From Collinsella sp. AF23-4AC (GTDB taxonomy: Bacteria > Actinomycetota > Coriobacteriia > Coriobacteriales > Coriobacteriaceae): a DNA stretch of 64,000 nt. Where the stretch lies: positions 23,283 to 87,282 of the forward strand of contig NZ_QRVE01000008.1 of assembly GCF_003462685.1 (NCBI RefSeq), given 5' to 3'. Shown piece after piece: positions 36,711 through 47,372 of this stretch. Made by a program: the position numbers and the translations under genes. The notes under the pieces were generated by a model. It ran no database searches. It saw only the letters and a list, made by a program, of their open reading frames with translations, and was not told where the DNA came from. Every line of letters begins with the position of its first letter. Position 1 is the stretch's first letter.

Positions 36711-37553
36711 TTACTTCTCGGTGCTCTCAGCCGTATCGGCCGCAGCATCCTCGGGCGCCGCTTCGGGCTCCGGTGCGGGGCGCTTCTCGCCACCGTAGGT
36801 CACCGTCACCATCGCGGAGCGCAGGATGCGGTCCGCCATGCGGTAGCCCTTCTGGTACACGTCGTTGACGGTCTCGTCGTACTGCGATGCGTCCTCGACA
36901 CGCCCCACGGCCTGGTGCTCGAGCGGATCGAACGCCTCGCCCTTGGGGTCGATGGGCTCAACGCCCTCGTGCGCAAACACATCGAGCAGCTTGGCATGCA
37001 CCGCATCAACGCCATCGACGAACTGCTTAAAGTCGTCGGAAAGCTCCTGGCTACGGGCATGGTCGATTGCACGCTCGATATCGTCAACCACCGGCAACAG
37101 CGCGGTGACAAGCTTCTCGGTCGCGCGCTCGCGCTCGGCGATACGCTCGCTGGCGGTGCGGCGACGGAAGTTCTCCCAGTCGGCCTGCAGACGGGCGGTA
37201 CGCTCGGTGGCGTCCTTTGCCTTGTCCTCGGCGGCCTTCTGAGCCTCTGCCGCAGCATCGAGCTCGCTCCGTACGTCGGCAAGCTCCTTTTGGGCCTGCT
37301 CGAACTTGAGCTTAAAGTCGTTGTCGGCGGCTTCCTCACCGGCGCGGATAGCGGCTTCCACCATCTCGTCCTCGGTCATCGTCGCCTCCTTGTTGGAATC
37401 CTCTACCTGGTTCTCGACAGCCTCGGCGGCCGCGGCCTCGTTGGCCTCGGTATCGTCGACGGCCTCTACGGGAATCTTCACGTCCTTCTCCTCAGAGTCA
37501 ACGGGGGCGGCGCCAGCGGCAGCCGCCTCCGTGCGAGCTTTACGGGCGGACAT
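36711..37553 (-). CDS. grpE: GrpE nucleotide exchange factor
   Basis: A 280-aa protein, longer than the usual 180-220. About the first 75 residues are acidic and Ala-rich, then a long coiled coil (about 80-150; FKLKFEQAQKELADVRSELD), then the family core LQADWENFRRRTASERIAER and the beta domain ending VTVTYGGEKRP, with a 25-residue acidic tail. It exchanges ADP on DnaK. It starts 2 nt after the dnaK stop. Confidence 0.95.
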   Translation of the reverse strand: MSARKARTEAAAAGAAPVDSEEKDVKIPVEAVDDTEANEAAAAEAVENQVEDSNKEATMTEDEMVEAAIRAGEEAADNDFKLKFEQAQKELADVRSELDAAAEAQKAAEDKAKDATERTARLQADWENFRRRTASERIAERERATEKLVTALLPVVDDIERAIDHARSQELSDDFKQFVDGVDAVHAKLLDVFAHEGVEPIDPKGEAFDPLEHQAVGRVEDASQYDETVNDVYQKGYRMADRILRSAMVTVTYGGEKRPAPEPEAAPEDAAADTAESTEK

Positions 37554-37555
37554 GA

Positions 37556-39448
<1,893 letters not shown>

Positions 39449-39560
39449 TAGAAATTCCCTCTCTCTTGTGCGTTTGCACCGACTCGGCGGTCTGCCGAGC
39501 GGTGTTTCGGCTTGTCTTTCAGGATGTAGTGTATCCCCTTATGGGCCGGAATATACAAAA

Positions 39561-39581
39561 TCTAAGTCAATTCATATAAGA
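39561..39581. promoter_or_regulatory. HAIR-like HspR operator upstream of dnaK
   Basis: TCTAAGT-N7-TATAAGA, identical in arms and spacing to the clpB site at 30320-30340. On the minus strand it sits just before a TATA-like -10 (TATATT). Confidence 0.65.
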
Positions 39582-39599
39582 TTTCTTATTGCCGAGAGT

Positions 39600-39900
39600 T
39601 TAGGTTCTTAAATTCGCAGGTAGATGCGCTGTTTGAGTTCTAGGCAAATCTATCGAGATCTATGTAGAGATGGCTGAGGCTTGGGTCCGAGGGTGCCTGG
39701 GGCTGCCTTGCGGAAAGCTCGTCCCGTTTTGAGAGCTGATACCGGGTCGCAGTTTCCGCTAGCGGGCCCAACCGGAAACTGCGACCCGTTTTTCGACCAA
39801 ATAACGGGATGCCCTTTCCGCAGGCGCGCTCAATAGCTCAATATTTCAAGTCACCTGTAGCTAACATTTGCGCAGCTCAACGGCCCCACCTGCATGTTTT
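39600..39900. other. Intergenic region between dnaK and ferredoxin
   Basis: Non-coding. It contains a palindrome with perfect 16-bp arms, CGGGTCGCAGTTTCCG at 39743-39758 and its complement at 39773-39788. This is nested in an outer, imperfect pair around TCCCGTTTT (about 39722) and AACGGGA (about 39803). The style matches 54726-54773. Confidence 0.65.
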
Positions 39901-39954
39901 TTAGTAAGCCGTGGCATACTCGGCGAACGGTATGAAGATGCCGGTCAGAGGGTA

Positions 39955-39982
39955 TTGCAAACGGTCGCTCCCGTGGTATGTT
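39955..39982 (+). promoter_or_regulatory. Promoter of the ferredoxin gene
   Basis: -35 TTGCAA at 39955-39960, 16-bp spacer, -10 TATGTT at 39977-39982 with a TGG just before it (extended -10). Confidence 0.5.
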
Positions 39983-40043
39983 TTTGCCCGAATCAAACCG
40001 GCGCGCATCGCCTGTAGCGTCGGTCAACAGAGAGGAAACTACC

Positions 40044-40229
40044 ATGGCTCATCCCGTAATTGATGCCGACGAGTGCATCGCTTGTGGCGTTTGCGTCGAC
40101 TCCTGCCCCGCTGGCGTTCTGGAGCTCCAGGACGTCGCTACCGTCGCTGACGAGGACTCCTGCGTCGCCTGTGGCGCTTGCCAGGACGCTTGCCCCGCTG
40201 GCGCGATCACCGAGATCGTCGAGGAGTAA
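40044..40229 (+). CDS. 2[4Fe-4S] ferredoxin
   Basis: A 61-aa protein with two cluster motifs, CIACGVCVDSCP and CVACGACQDACP, in the typical duplicated clostridial layout. It is a low-potential electron carrier, probably serving pyruvate:ferredoxin oxidoreductase, hydrogenase or similar enzymes encoded elsewhere. GAGAGG lies before the ATG at 40044; the longer frame from 39978 lacks family sequence. It is monocistronic with its own promoter and terminator. Confidence 0.95.
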   Translation: MAHPVIDADECIACGVCVDSCPAGVLELQDVATVADEDSCVACGACQDACPAGAITEIVEE

Positions 40230-40268
40230 CAACTCCCCCACTTGCACACTCAAAAGTACACCGTGCAC

Positions 40269-40307
40269 AAAAAGGAGGCTTCCGCATCGCCGCGGAGGCC
40301 TCCTTTT
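40269..40307 (+). terminator. Terminator after the ferredoxin gene
   Basis: AAAAGGAGGC-TCCGC pairs with GCGGA-GCCTCCTTTT; it is usable in both directions. Confidence 0.8.
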
Positions 40308-40344
40308 GCATGTGCGGGCAGCTAATTTGGGACGCGCTCTTGGC

Positions 40345-40411
40345 AGTTGCGGTGGAATAGTTCCTGTTTCATGGCTTCGATGCCCATTTTAGGAACTATT
40401 TCACCGCAACT
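40345..40411. repeat. Palindrome with 21-bp arms
   Basis: AGTTGCGGTGGAATAGTTCCT (one mismatch) faces its complement at 40391-40411. It lies between the ferredoxin terminator and the end of niaR. Confidence 0.8.
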
Positions 40412-40428
40412 TATAGATATGGCGTCGG

Positions 40429-40974
40429 CTAAGAGAGATCGTCTTCGTAGGGCATCAGGTCTGCTAGGTAGCCTTTCTCCTTGAGCATCGCCTCGATCTC
40501 GTCGAGGGTTTGCTCGTCCTCCGCCGCGATGCGATGGAAGTGATAGCCACTTGTCACCGTCAGCAGCGGAAAACTCTTGCCGCTCTCGATATCGTGCAGG
40601 TAGCGCTCAACATCGCGACGATTGCGAATGTCCAAGTCGGCCGTGATCTTACCGTATACGCGGTGATTGACGATCACGTTGAGCACGGCACCTCCGGCGT
40701 CGACGATACTCGTGAGCTCATCGCCTGCCTGCTCCACGCTGTGGCGAACCTTGACCAAGCGCGTGGGCACGGCGGGGCTGCTGGGGGCCTCCTGCAGCAC
40801 ATAACCACGGTTGGTTGCCACGATATCGTGCCCATCGGCACGTAACAGGGCAATATCCTGAACCACGACCTGACGGCTCACGCCAACCTCGCGGGCAAGC
40901 GCGCTGCCCGATACGGGCTCCGTGGCCCCCTCGAGTACGCCCATGATGGCACGGCGACGCTCGCGGGCGTCCAT
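40429..40974 (-). CDS. niaR: NiaR-type NAD-biosynthesis repressor (HTH_11 + 3H domain)
   Basis: A 181-aa protein. The winged HTH (about 5-60: LAREVGVSRQVVVQDIALLR) is followed by a 3H domain with the three conserved His: VRHSVEQ, VNHRVYGK and TSGYHFHRI. This family represses nad genes when niacin is bound. Its start overlaps the nadC stop by one base (TAATG), so it is the last gene of nadA-nadB-nadC-niaR. The palindrome at the nadA promoter is its likely operator. Confidence 0.92.
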   Translation of the reverse strand: MDARERRRAIMGVLEGATEPVSGSALAREVGVSRQVVVQDIALLRADGHDIVATNRGYVLQEAPSSPAVPTRLVKVRHSVEQAGDELTSIVDAGGAVLNVIVNHRVYGKITADLDIRNRRDVERYLHDIESGKSFPLLTVTSGYHFHRIAAEDEQTLDEIEAMLKEKGYLADLMPYEDDLS

Positions 40975-41834
40975 TATTTACCGTCCAGCAGACGCAGGTG
41001 CTTAAGCGAGAGGTCGAGAATCGGCGCAGAGTGCGTTAACGCCCCCGAGCTAATAAAGTCAACGCCCAGGTCGGCGAGCGCGCGGATATTGCTGGCATCC
41101 ACGTTGCCCGAGCACTCGGTCTTGGCACGGCCGGCGATAAGCTCAATCGCGGCAGCCATGTCGTCGTGGGTCATGTTGTCGAACATGATGATATCGGCAC
41201 CGGCCTCCACGGCTTCGCGTACCATGTCCAGGTTCTCGCACTCAATCTCGACCGTCGTGGTAAACGACGCATGGGCGCGCGCCATCTCGATCGCGCGCGT
41301 CACGCCACCGGCTGCATTGATGTGGTTGTCCTTGAGCATGACGGCCGTCGACAGGTTATAGCGGTGGTTGCTGCCACCGCCGATCTCGACTGCTGCCTTC
41401 TCGAAGACGCGCATGCCCGGCGTGGTCTTGCGCGTGTCGACAAGCACGGTCTTGGTGCCCTCGAGCGCGGCCGCCATCCGATGCGTGTAAGTAGCGATGC
41501 CGCTCATGCGCTGCAGGTAGTTGAGCGCCACGCGCTCGCCCGAAAGCAATACGCGCGCATCGCCGCGCACCTGGCCCACGTGGTCGCCGGCGTGCACCTC
41601 GTCACCGTCGGCAACATCAAACAGCACCGAGCTCTGCGAATCCAGCAGCTCAAAGGTGCGAGCGAACACATCCAAGCCGGCGATGATGCCATCGGCCTTG
41701 GCGATGAGCTCAACGGTAGCGGGGCGCGCCGTAGGGCACACGCTCGCCGTACTCACGTCCTCAAACGTGATGTCCTCGCGCAGAGCCTGCAAAATCAGAT
41801 CATCGACGACGAGCTTCATGGTAATGGGATTCAT
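40974..41834 (-). CDS. nadC: Quinolinate phosphoribosyltransferase NadC
   Basis: A 286-aa protein of normal length. Family motifs: LSGERVALNYLQRMSGIAT, VDTRKTTPGMRVFEKAAVEI, GGGSNHRYNLSTAVMLKDNH, and IEVECENL-type IECENLDMV. It makes nicotinate mononucleotide from quinolinate and PRPP. GGAGGAG precedes the ATG. It lies between nadB and niaR. Confidence 0.96.
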   Translation of the reverse strand: MNPITMKLVVDDLILQALREDITFEDVSTASVCPTARPATVELIAKADGIIAGLDVFARTFELLDSQSSVLFDVADGDEVHAGDHVGQVRGDARVLLSGERVALNYLQRMSGIATYTHRMAAALEGTKTVLVDTRKTTPGMRVFEKAAVEIGGGSNHRYNLSTAVMLKDNHINAAGGVTRAIEMARAHASFTTTVEIECENLDMVREAVEAGADIIMFDNMTHDDMAAAIELIAGRAKTECSGNVDASNIRALADLGVDFISSGALTHSAPILDLSLKHLRLLDGK

Positions 41835-41837
41835 GGT

Positions 41838-43214
41838 CTACTCCTCCACGGCCTGCGTGCCGGCGGCACGGGCCAAATCATCGATTGCAAGGGTCTCGGC
41901 GCTCAGGGCGCGGTGACGTCCGTCAAGCGCGGGCTCACCGGCCTGCTCCACGGTCAGCGACTCGCCGGTGCGCATACGCCAAGCAGCGCGGCGGCCCCAA
42001 ACTAGGGACTCGAGCAGGCTGTTAGAAGCCAGGCGGTTCTTGCCGTGCACGCCATTGCAGGCCGTCTCGCCCGCGGCGTAGAGCTCGGGCATCGAGGTGC
42101 GGCCGTCCTTATCGACCCATACGCCACCCATAAAGTAGTGCTGCGTGGGCGTAACGGGGATGGGCTCGTCCAAGATGTCGCGGCCGTCCTCCAGGCAGCG
42201 CGCGCGAATGTTGGCAAAGTGCCCGGTCACCACATCGCGCTCGACGGGGGCAAAACTCAGCCACTCGTGCTCGGTACCGTCCTGCTTCATCTGCTCGCGA
42301 ATAGCGGCAGCGACCACATCGCGCGGCTGAAGCTCGTCGGTAAAGCGCTCGCCGGCGGCGTTGAGCAAAATCGCGCCCTCGCCGCGGCAGCTCTCGCTGA
42401 TCAGGAAGGTGCGACCCGGCTGCGGCGAGAACAGCCCCGTGGGGTGAATCTGCACGTAGTCCAGGTGCTCCATCTTAATGCCATGCTCCTGAGCGATGTA
42501 GCATGCATCGCCCGTGAGCTGCGGGTAGTTAGTCGAATGGTCGTACACGCCGCCGATACCGCCCGTCGCCCACAGCGTATGGCGGGCATGGATCTTAAAC
42601 GGCTCGCCGGCATGCACGCCCTCGGCGGTATTTGCCAGCTCGTCGGCAGGACGAACCGAGCTGTTCTCGTCCACGGGAACGGCGACGACGCCGGTGCACA
42701 CCGTGGTACCATCGCGCTCGGCGGTCAGGATGTCGGTCATGGCCACGTGCTCCAGAATCTGCACGTTATCCAGCTTGCGAACAGCCTGGAGCAGCTTGGT
42801 CGTGATCTCCTTGCCCGTAATGTCGGCATGGAAGGCAATGCGCGGGCGGCTGTGCGCACCCTCGCGGGTAAAGTTGAGGCTGCCGTCGGCCTTGCGCTCA
42901 AAATCCACGCCCATCGCTAGCAGGTCGTTGATGACCGAGCGGCTCGAGCGGATCATGATGTCGACGCTCTCGCGGCGGTTCTCGTAGTGGCCGGCGTGCA
43001 TGGTGTCCTCAAAGAAGGCATCGTAGTCTGAACCTTCGGGCAGCACGCAAATGCCGCCCTGCGCGAGCATCGAATCGCACTCGTCGACGGCGCCCTTGGA
43101 GAGCATGATCACGCGCGTGCTCGTCGGCAGATTGAGAGCCGCGTACAGGCCCGCTACGCCGCAGCCGGCAATGACGACGTCGCACTCCATGTCGGGGTAT
43201 TGCTTGGTTTCCAC
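41838..43214 (-). CDS. nadB: L-aspartate oxidase NadB, short form
   Basis: A 458-aa protein. FAD-binding IAGCGVAGLYAALN at the N-terminus; active-site parts SRPRIAFHADITGKEIT, GGIGGVYDHSTNYPQLTGDA and NRLASNSLLESLVWGRRAA. It oxidises aspartate to iminoaspartate for NadA. The usual length is 500-550; here most of the C-terminal helical domain after the GRRAA region is missing and a diverged 45-residue tail replaces it. The GTG at 43214 has AGAGG 6 nt upstream; in-frame ATGs further up have no ribosome site. Confidence 0.92.
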   Translation of the reverse strand: METKQYPDMECDVVIAGCGVAGLYAALNLPTSTRVIMLSKGAVDECDSMLAQGGICVLPEGSDYDAFFEDTMHAGHYENRRESVDIMIRSSRSVINDLLAMGVDFERKADGSLNFTREGAHSRPRIAFHADITGKEITTKLLQAVRKLDNVQILEHVAMTDILTAERDGTTVCTGVVAVPVDENSSVRPADELANTAEGVHAGEPFKIHARHTLWATGGIGGVYDHSTNYPQLTGDACYIAQEHGIKMEHLDYVQIHPTGLFSPQPGRTFLISESCRGEGAILLNAAGERFTDELQPRDVVAAAIREQMKQDGTEHEWLSFAPVERDVVTGHFANIRARCLEDGRDILDEPIPVTPTQHYFMGGVWVDKDGRTSMPELYAAGETACNGVHGKNRLASNSLLESLVWGRRAAWRMRTGESLTVEQAGEPALDGRHRALSAETLAIDDLARAAGTQAVEE

Positions 43215-43269
43215 AGGAATCCTCTCCCTTGAATGTGACATAAGGGACCATCCCTCATGCCACATTGTT

Positions 43270-44295
43270 CTAGCGTGCTGCGTACTCGAGCATACGATCG
43301 AGCGTGAGCTTGGCCTGGTCGGCAGCCTCGTCCGACACGCCGATCTGCACTTCGCCCTCGCCCGTCTCCAGGCAGCGCACGAGCTTTTCGAGCGTGATGA
43401 GGTCCATGTTGACGCAGGTGGGCTGCACCGCGGGGAAGTAGAACTTCTTGCCGATGCCCTGGCAGCGGCGCTCGAGCTCATAGAGCACGCCGCGGACCGT
43501 CACGATAATGAACTCGCTCGCGTCGGACTCCTCGGCATACTTGATGATGCCGGCGGTGGAGCCGATGTAGTCGGCCTCGGCCAGCACGTCGGCCTTGCAC
43601 TCGGGGTGCGCCAGCACGAGCGCGTCGGGGTGGGCCTCCTGCGCATCGACGATCTGCTCGACGGTAATGATGTGGTGGCGCGGGCAGTAGCCGTTGTTGA
43701 GGATGACGTGCTTTTGCGGCACCTGCTCGGCTACGAAGCGGCCCAGGTTTTGGTCGGGAATGAACAGGATATGCTGCTGCGGCAGCTCGGACACGATCTT
43801 GACGGCGTTGGAGCTGGTGACGCACACATCACTCCAGCTCTTAATCTCGACCGTCGAGTTGACGTAGCAGACCACGGCAAGGTCGTCGCCATACTCGGCG
43901 CGCGCCGCGTCGACCGTCTCGCGCTTGACCATGTGCGCCATGGGACAGTCCGCGCCCGGCTCGGGCAGCAGCACGGTCTTGGTGGGATTGAGCAGCTTGG
44001 CGCTCTCGCCCATAAACTCCACCCCGCACAGCACGATGGTCTGCTGCGGCAGGCTTTTGGCGAGCTTAGCCAGGTAGAAGCTGTCGCCGACGTAATCAGC
44101 CACGGCCTGCACCTCGGGCGCCACGTAATAGTGCGCTAGGATCACCGCGTCTCGTTGGGTTTTTAGTTGCCGAATGGCCTCGACGAGCTCTGCGGGCACC
44201 AGTGCCGCACGCTCCGTTGCCGTCGTTGCCGATGCTAGGCCGGCCGCGATATCGCGTGCAAGCTCCGACGCATTCATGTTCGCGCTCTGTGCCAT
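43270..44295 (-). CDS. nadA: Quinolinate synthase NadA
   Basis: A 341-aa protein. The [4Fe-4S] cysteines are in IVLCGVEFMG, NNGYCPRHH-type and QPTCVNMDL stretches; other family blocks are AHYYVAPEVQAVADYVGDS, LLPEPGADCPMAHM and LVLAHPECKADV. It condenses iminoaspartate with dihydroxyacetone phosphate. GAGAGGGG precedes the ATG at 44295. First gene of the operon, directly behind a promoter covered by a large palindrome. Confidence 0.96.
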   Translation of the reverse strand: MAQSANMNASELARDIAAGLASATTATERAALVPAELVEAIRQLKTQRDAVILAHYYVAPEVQAVADYVGDSFYLAKLAKSLPQQTIVLCGVEFMGESAKLLNPTKTVLLPEPGADCPMAHMVKRETVDAARAEYGDDLAVVCYVNSTVEIKSWSDVCVTSSNAVKIVSELPQQHILFIPDQNLGRFVAEQVPQKHVILNNGYCPRHHIITVEQIVDAQEAHPDALVLAHPECKADVLAEADYIGSTAGIIKYAEESDASEFIIVTVRGVLYELERRCQGIGKKFYFPAVQPTCVNMDLITLEKLVRCLETGEGEVQIGVSDEAADQAKLTLDRMLEYAAR

Positions 44296-44330
44296 CAAGG
44301 CCCCTCTCTTTTGGCGAATCTTGGGGCTTT

Positions 44331-44380
44331 AGTATGACACCTAGGTTTACAGCTGACAAGACAGCTGTAAACCTAGGTGT
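44331..44380 (-). promoter_or_regulatory. nadA promoter with overlapping NiaR-type operator
   Basis: The minus strand has -35 TTGTCA (44354-44359), a 17-bp spacer and -10 CATACT (44331-44336). A perfect 19-bp inverted repeat, ACACCTAGGTTTACAGCTG, lies at 44337-44355 and 44362-44380. The -35 sits at the centre of the palindrome, so a bound dimer would block RNA polymerase. NiaR is the likely ligand. Confidence 0.75.
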
Positions 44381-44586
44381 AAAGTTGAAATAAAGATTCA
44401 ATCATGCGGCAGATCCATTTTCGAACCGGCAAGCTGAGGATAGCCGAGCTCTCGATAGCGCAGGGGGCATCTTTCGCCACCGCAATACCGCTCGGCGCGA
44501 GTTGCACGCCGTGGGGCGCAAACGGTGCGCACCCCCGCGAGCGGTACGCACCCAATGTGGCAAAATCGAATTACTAAGGGGGCCGA

Positions 44587-45309
44587 ATGCTCAAGATTAT
44601 TGCCTGCGACGACGACGTCGCTTTTCTAGATAGACTGCACCGGATGATCGACCGTTGGTCGACCGAAACGGGCACGGCGGTCGATGTTGCGCTCGTCACG
44701 CGCGGCGAGGACCTGCTGACCCGCCATGCCGCGTCGCGCGCCGACATTATCCTGCTCGACATGATCATGCCGCTCGTCAACGGCATGGACACCGCGCGCG
44801 AATTGCGCCAGGCCGACACCGCCGTGCGCCTGGTGTTTCTCACCTCGTCGCCCGAGTTTGCACTGGAGTCCTACGAGGTCCGCGCCTTCGACTATCTGCT
44901 CAAGCCCGTGACTTACGAACGCCTGGCGCAGTTACTCGACGAACTTTCGAGCATGCGCCCGGCGGCAACCGACGAGCTCGTGATCAAAACGTCCTTTGGC
45001 TACCACGCCCTGCGCCTGTCCGACATCGAATATGCCGAGGCGCGCAACAAGCACGTGGTCTTCCACCTGCGCGACGGACGCGATATCGAGGCACTCGAGT
45101 CGTTCCGCAGCGTCGAGGACCGTTTGGCACAAAATGCCACCTTCTTTAAATGCCACCGTAGCTACCAGGTCAACTTGCGCAACATCGACCACTTCAATCG
45201 CACGGACATCGTCATGCGCTCGGGCGCGTGCATTCCGCTGTCGCGCAGCAGCAAGCAGGGGTTCCAAGACGCCTACTTTGCGGTGCGCTTTGAGGGCGGG
45301 AGGCGCTGA
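44587..45309 (+). CDS. LytTR-family response regulator (AgrA/ComE type)
   Basis: A 240-aa protein. The receiver domain (1-120) has DDD near the N-terminus, the phospho-accepting Asp in ILLDMIMP, and LKP. The LytTR DNA-binding domain (about 135-235) has IEYAEARNKHVVFHLRDG and FFKCHRSYQVNLRNI. AAGGGGG precedes the ATG. Its stop overlaps the kinase start, so the two form a pair. The regulated genes are unknown. Confidence 0.92.
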   Translation: MLKIIACDDDVAFLDRLHRMIDRWSTETGTAVDVALVTRGEDLLTRHAASRADIILLDMIMPLVNGMDTARELRQADTAVRLVFLTSSPEFALESYEVRAFDYLLKPVTYERLAQLLDELSSMRPAATDELVIKTSFGYHALRLSDIEYAEARNKHVVFHLRDGRDIEALESFRSVEDRLAQNATFFKCHRSYQVNLRNIDHFNRTDIVMRSGACIPLSRSSKQGFQDAYFAVRFEGGRR

Positions 45310-46586
45310 TGATCTCCTCGGTCGAAATGGTCCTTTGGGCAATCCACCACGCCACGACGCTGCTCTTTGGCGTCTTTGCCTCGGCGGCGCTGTGCGGCGT
45401 CGAGCTCAATCGACGCCATGCGCTCGAGCTGGCGGTCGTTACCATTCTGACCGGCATCGCCTTCTCAATCGCCAATGTCGTTGGCGGAGAGCTTTTTGCC
45501 CGTCAGGTCTATCCGCTCGTCGTGCACTTGCCGCTTACCGTCTACCTATGCGCGCGCTACCACTTGAGTCCGCTGCTCGCGACGTTGGGCGTCACCAGCG
45601 CCTATCTGAGCTGCCAGTTCAGCAATTGGATGGGCATCGCCGCATTTGCCGCAACCGATTCTCAGATCGCGTACTATCTGGCACGCATCGCTACCACGCT
45701 CGGCGTCTTTGCCGTCCTGCTGCATTGGGCCGGCGGCATTGGACCCCGCCTGGCGATTAAAAGCCCCACCGAGCTGGGCATCCTTTTAATCCTGCCGCTC
45801 GTCTATTACATCTTTGACTACGCCACGAACGTCTACACCACGCTGTTCCACTCGGGCTCGGTGGTGACAGTTGAGTTTTTGGCATTTGCGCTCTGTGCCT
45901 TCTATCTTATGTTTCTTGCCGTTTACCTGCGCGAATACGAAGAAAAGGAAACCGCCGAGCGAGAGCGTTGGATGCTCGAAACCCGCGACAGCGCCGCCAT
46001 CAAAGAGCTCGAGGCTTGGCGTCAATCTGGGCGCGAGCTGTCGATTCTTCGCCACGATATGCGCCACTTCCTACGCGGCCTGGCCACTTTAATTGAGGAG
46101 GGCCACACCGACGAGGCGCTCAAACGCATCGATGAGCTCTGCGAAGCCGGCGACCGAACCGCCGTACGCCGCTTCTGTGCCAACGAGACCGTAAACATTG
46201 CGCTTTCGTCATTTAACTCGGATATCAATAGAAACGGCATTACCGCCAACCTGCGCGCCGCCGTACCCGAAACCGTCTACGTAGGTGACGCCGACCTGTT
46301 TAGCGTGCTCTCAAATGCCTTGGAAAACGCTATCACCGCCGCAAGCGCCGCACCCCAAGGAAAGCGATTCGTCGACTTTGACCTGCGATTTGAGGACGGC
46401 CAGCTGCTGCTGTTAGTTTCCAACACGTTTGACCGCGCGCCGCGCATGGTCGACGGCATGCCCGTGACCCGGCATGCGGGCCACGGCTTTGGCACCAAGA
46501 GCATCAAACTTGCCGTGGAGCGTATGAACGGCAACTGCCAGTTCCGCATTAACGGCGATCGGTTTGAGCTGCGCGCTGTGATGTAA
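45309..46586 (+). CDS. GHKL-family sensor histidine kinase (AgrC-like)
   Basis: A 425-aa protein. Six or seven membrane helices (about 1-210) form the sensor, with no large external domain. The dimerisation segment has the phospho-accepting His in SILRHDMRHFLRG, and the ATPase domain has SNALENAITAA and GHGFGTKSIKLAVERM. This layout is that of peptide-sensing kinases; no agrD-like peptide gene or agrB is seen nearby. Partner of the LytTR regulator. Confidence 0.9.
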   Translation: MISSVEMVLWAIHHATTLLFGVFASAALCGVELNRRHALELAVVTILTGIAFSIANVVGGELFARQVYPLVVHLPLTVYLCARYHLSPLLATLGVTSAYLSCQFSNWMGIAAFAATDSQIAYYLARIATTLGVFAVLLHWAGGIGPRLAIKSPTELGILLILPLVYYIFDYATNVYTTLFHSGSVVTVEFLAFALCAFYLMFLAVYLREYEEKETAERERWMLETRDSAAIKELEAWRQSGRELSILRHDMRHFLRGLATLIEEGHTDEALKRIDELCEAGDRTAVRRFCANETVNIALSSFNSDINRNGITANLRAAVPETVYVGDADLFSVLSNALENAITAASAAPQGKRFVDFDLRFEDGQLLLLVSNTFDRAPRMVDGMPVTRHAGHGFGTKSIKLAVERMNGNCQFRINGDRFELRAVM

Positions 46587-46660
46587 GGGCGCGGGCGCGA
46601 CGGATTTGCGTTCCGCGGGTACGGCTCGCCCGCTCGGGGTCGTTTGTCGACGCGGGCTCG

Positions 46661-47236
46661 CTACAGCGGAGCGGCCGCCGGAGTCAGCTGCTTGATGTAG
46701 GCCCACATGCGCTGCTTAGCGGCCTTGTCGGTGAGTGCCGCCTCAAAACCGTCGAGCGCGAGCACGCGGCGACCCTGCACATGGGCGACCAAGCCGGGCT
46801 TGAGCATAGCGGTGTCGAAGTCATCGATCGCCACGAGCATATCGGCGTAGGTCTCGCGCATGGCGTCAGCCGCGTTGTTGTCGAGCAGTAGCACCGCCTC
46901 GGGGTCCAAAGCCTCAAGCGCCTCACGGAACAGCTCGCACGGCAGAGTCTCGCCCACCGCGACCGCTCCGTCGCCTGCGCCGGCGACGCTTGCCAGCACG
47001 CAAAAATCCTCGGGCGCGTAGCCGATGGCCCCAAGCGCCTTGCGCAACGCCGCGCCATCCGGGCCGGCGGCAAGCTCGCCACCCGAACGCTCGGCCTCGT
47101 CCAAATCGCCTTTGACCAGCACGATCGGCGAGCACGCGTTGCCCGCGATACGCACGCCACGGACCGCAAGCGATGTGAGCTCCTGCTCGGCCGCCTGGGC
47201 GATGGCTTCTTTTTTCTGGCTTTGTGACGTGGACAT
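46661..47236 (-). CDS. UDG-superfamily-like protein lacking recognisable catalytic motifs
   Basis: A 191-aa protein of unknown function. Read against family 4 uracil-DNA glycosylases, segments align in order: PIVLVKGDLDEAER where GEAPG is expected, ALRKALGAIGYAPEDFCVLA with the DREDVYI-type region, ALDPEAVLLLDNNAADAM with the helix after it, and GRRVLALDGFEAALTDKAAK where the HPS loop is expected. The GEAPG and HPS motifs and the cluster cysteines are not recognisable, so it is probably not an active glycosylase. This alignment is by eye and tentative. GGAG lies 6 nt before ATG 47236; it is convergent with the kinase gene. Confidence 0.6.
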   Translation of the reverse strand: MSTSQSQKKEAIAQAAEQELTSLAVRGVRIAGNACSPIVLVKGDLDEAERSGGELAAGPDGAALRKALGAIGYAPEDFCVLASVAGAGDGAVAVGETLPCELFREALEALDPEAVLLLDNNAADAMRETYADMLVAIDDFDTAMLKPGLVAHVQGRRVLALDGFEAALTDKAAKQRMWAYIKQLTPAAAPL

Positions 47237-47372
47237 GCGCTCTCCAATCGTTTGCGTGCCCACCATTATATAAAAGAGCTGCCCGCGAGTGGTTGCTTTG
47301 CGGGCGGCTGGGTATAAGCACGGTCGTACTGAGTTTTACGCGGCCAAGCCGCGTCGCATTATGGAGGTCACC

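Noticed and set aside
44404..44577. 57-codon frame directly upstream of the LytTR response regulator, considered as a signal peptide gene
   Set aside because: No ribosome site, several rare codons (ATA, CGA, CGG), no leader or Cys pattern of AgrD-like peptides, and it begins in the nadA promoter region.
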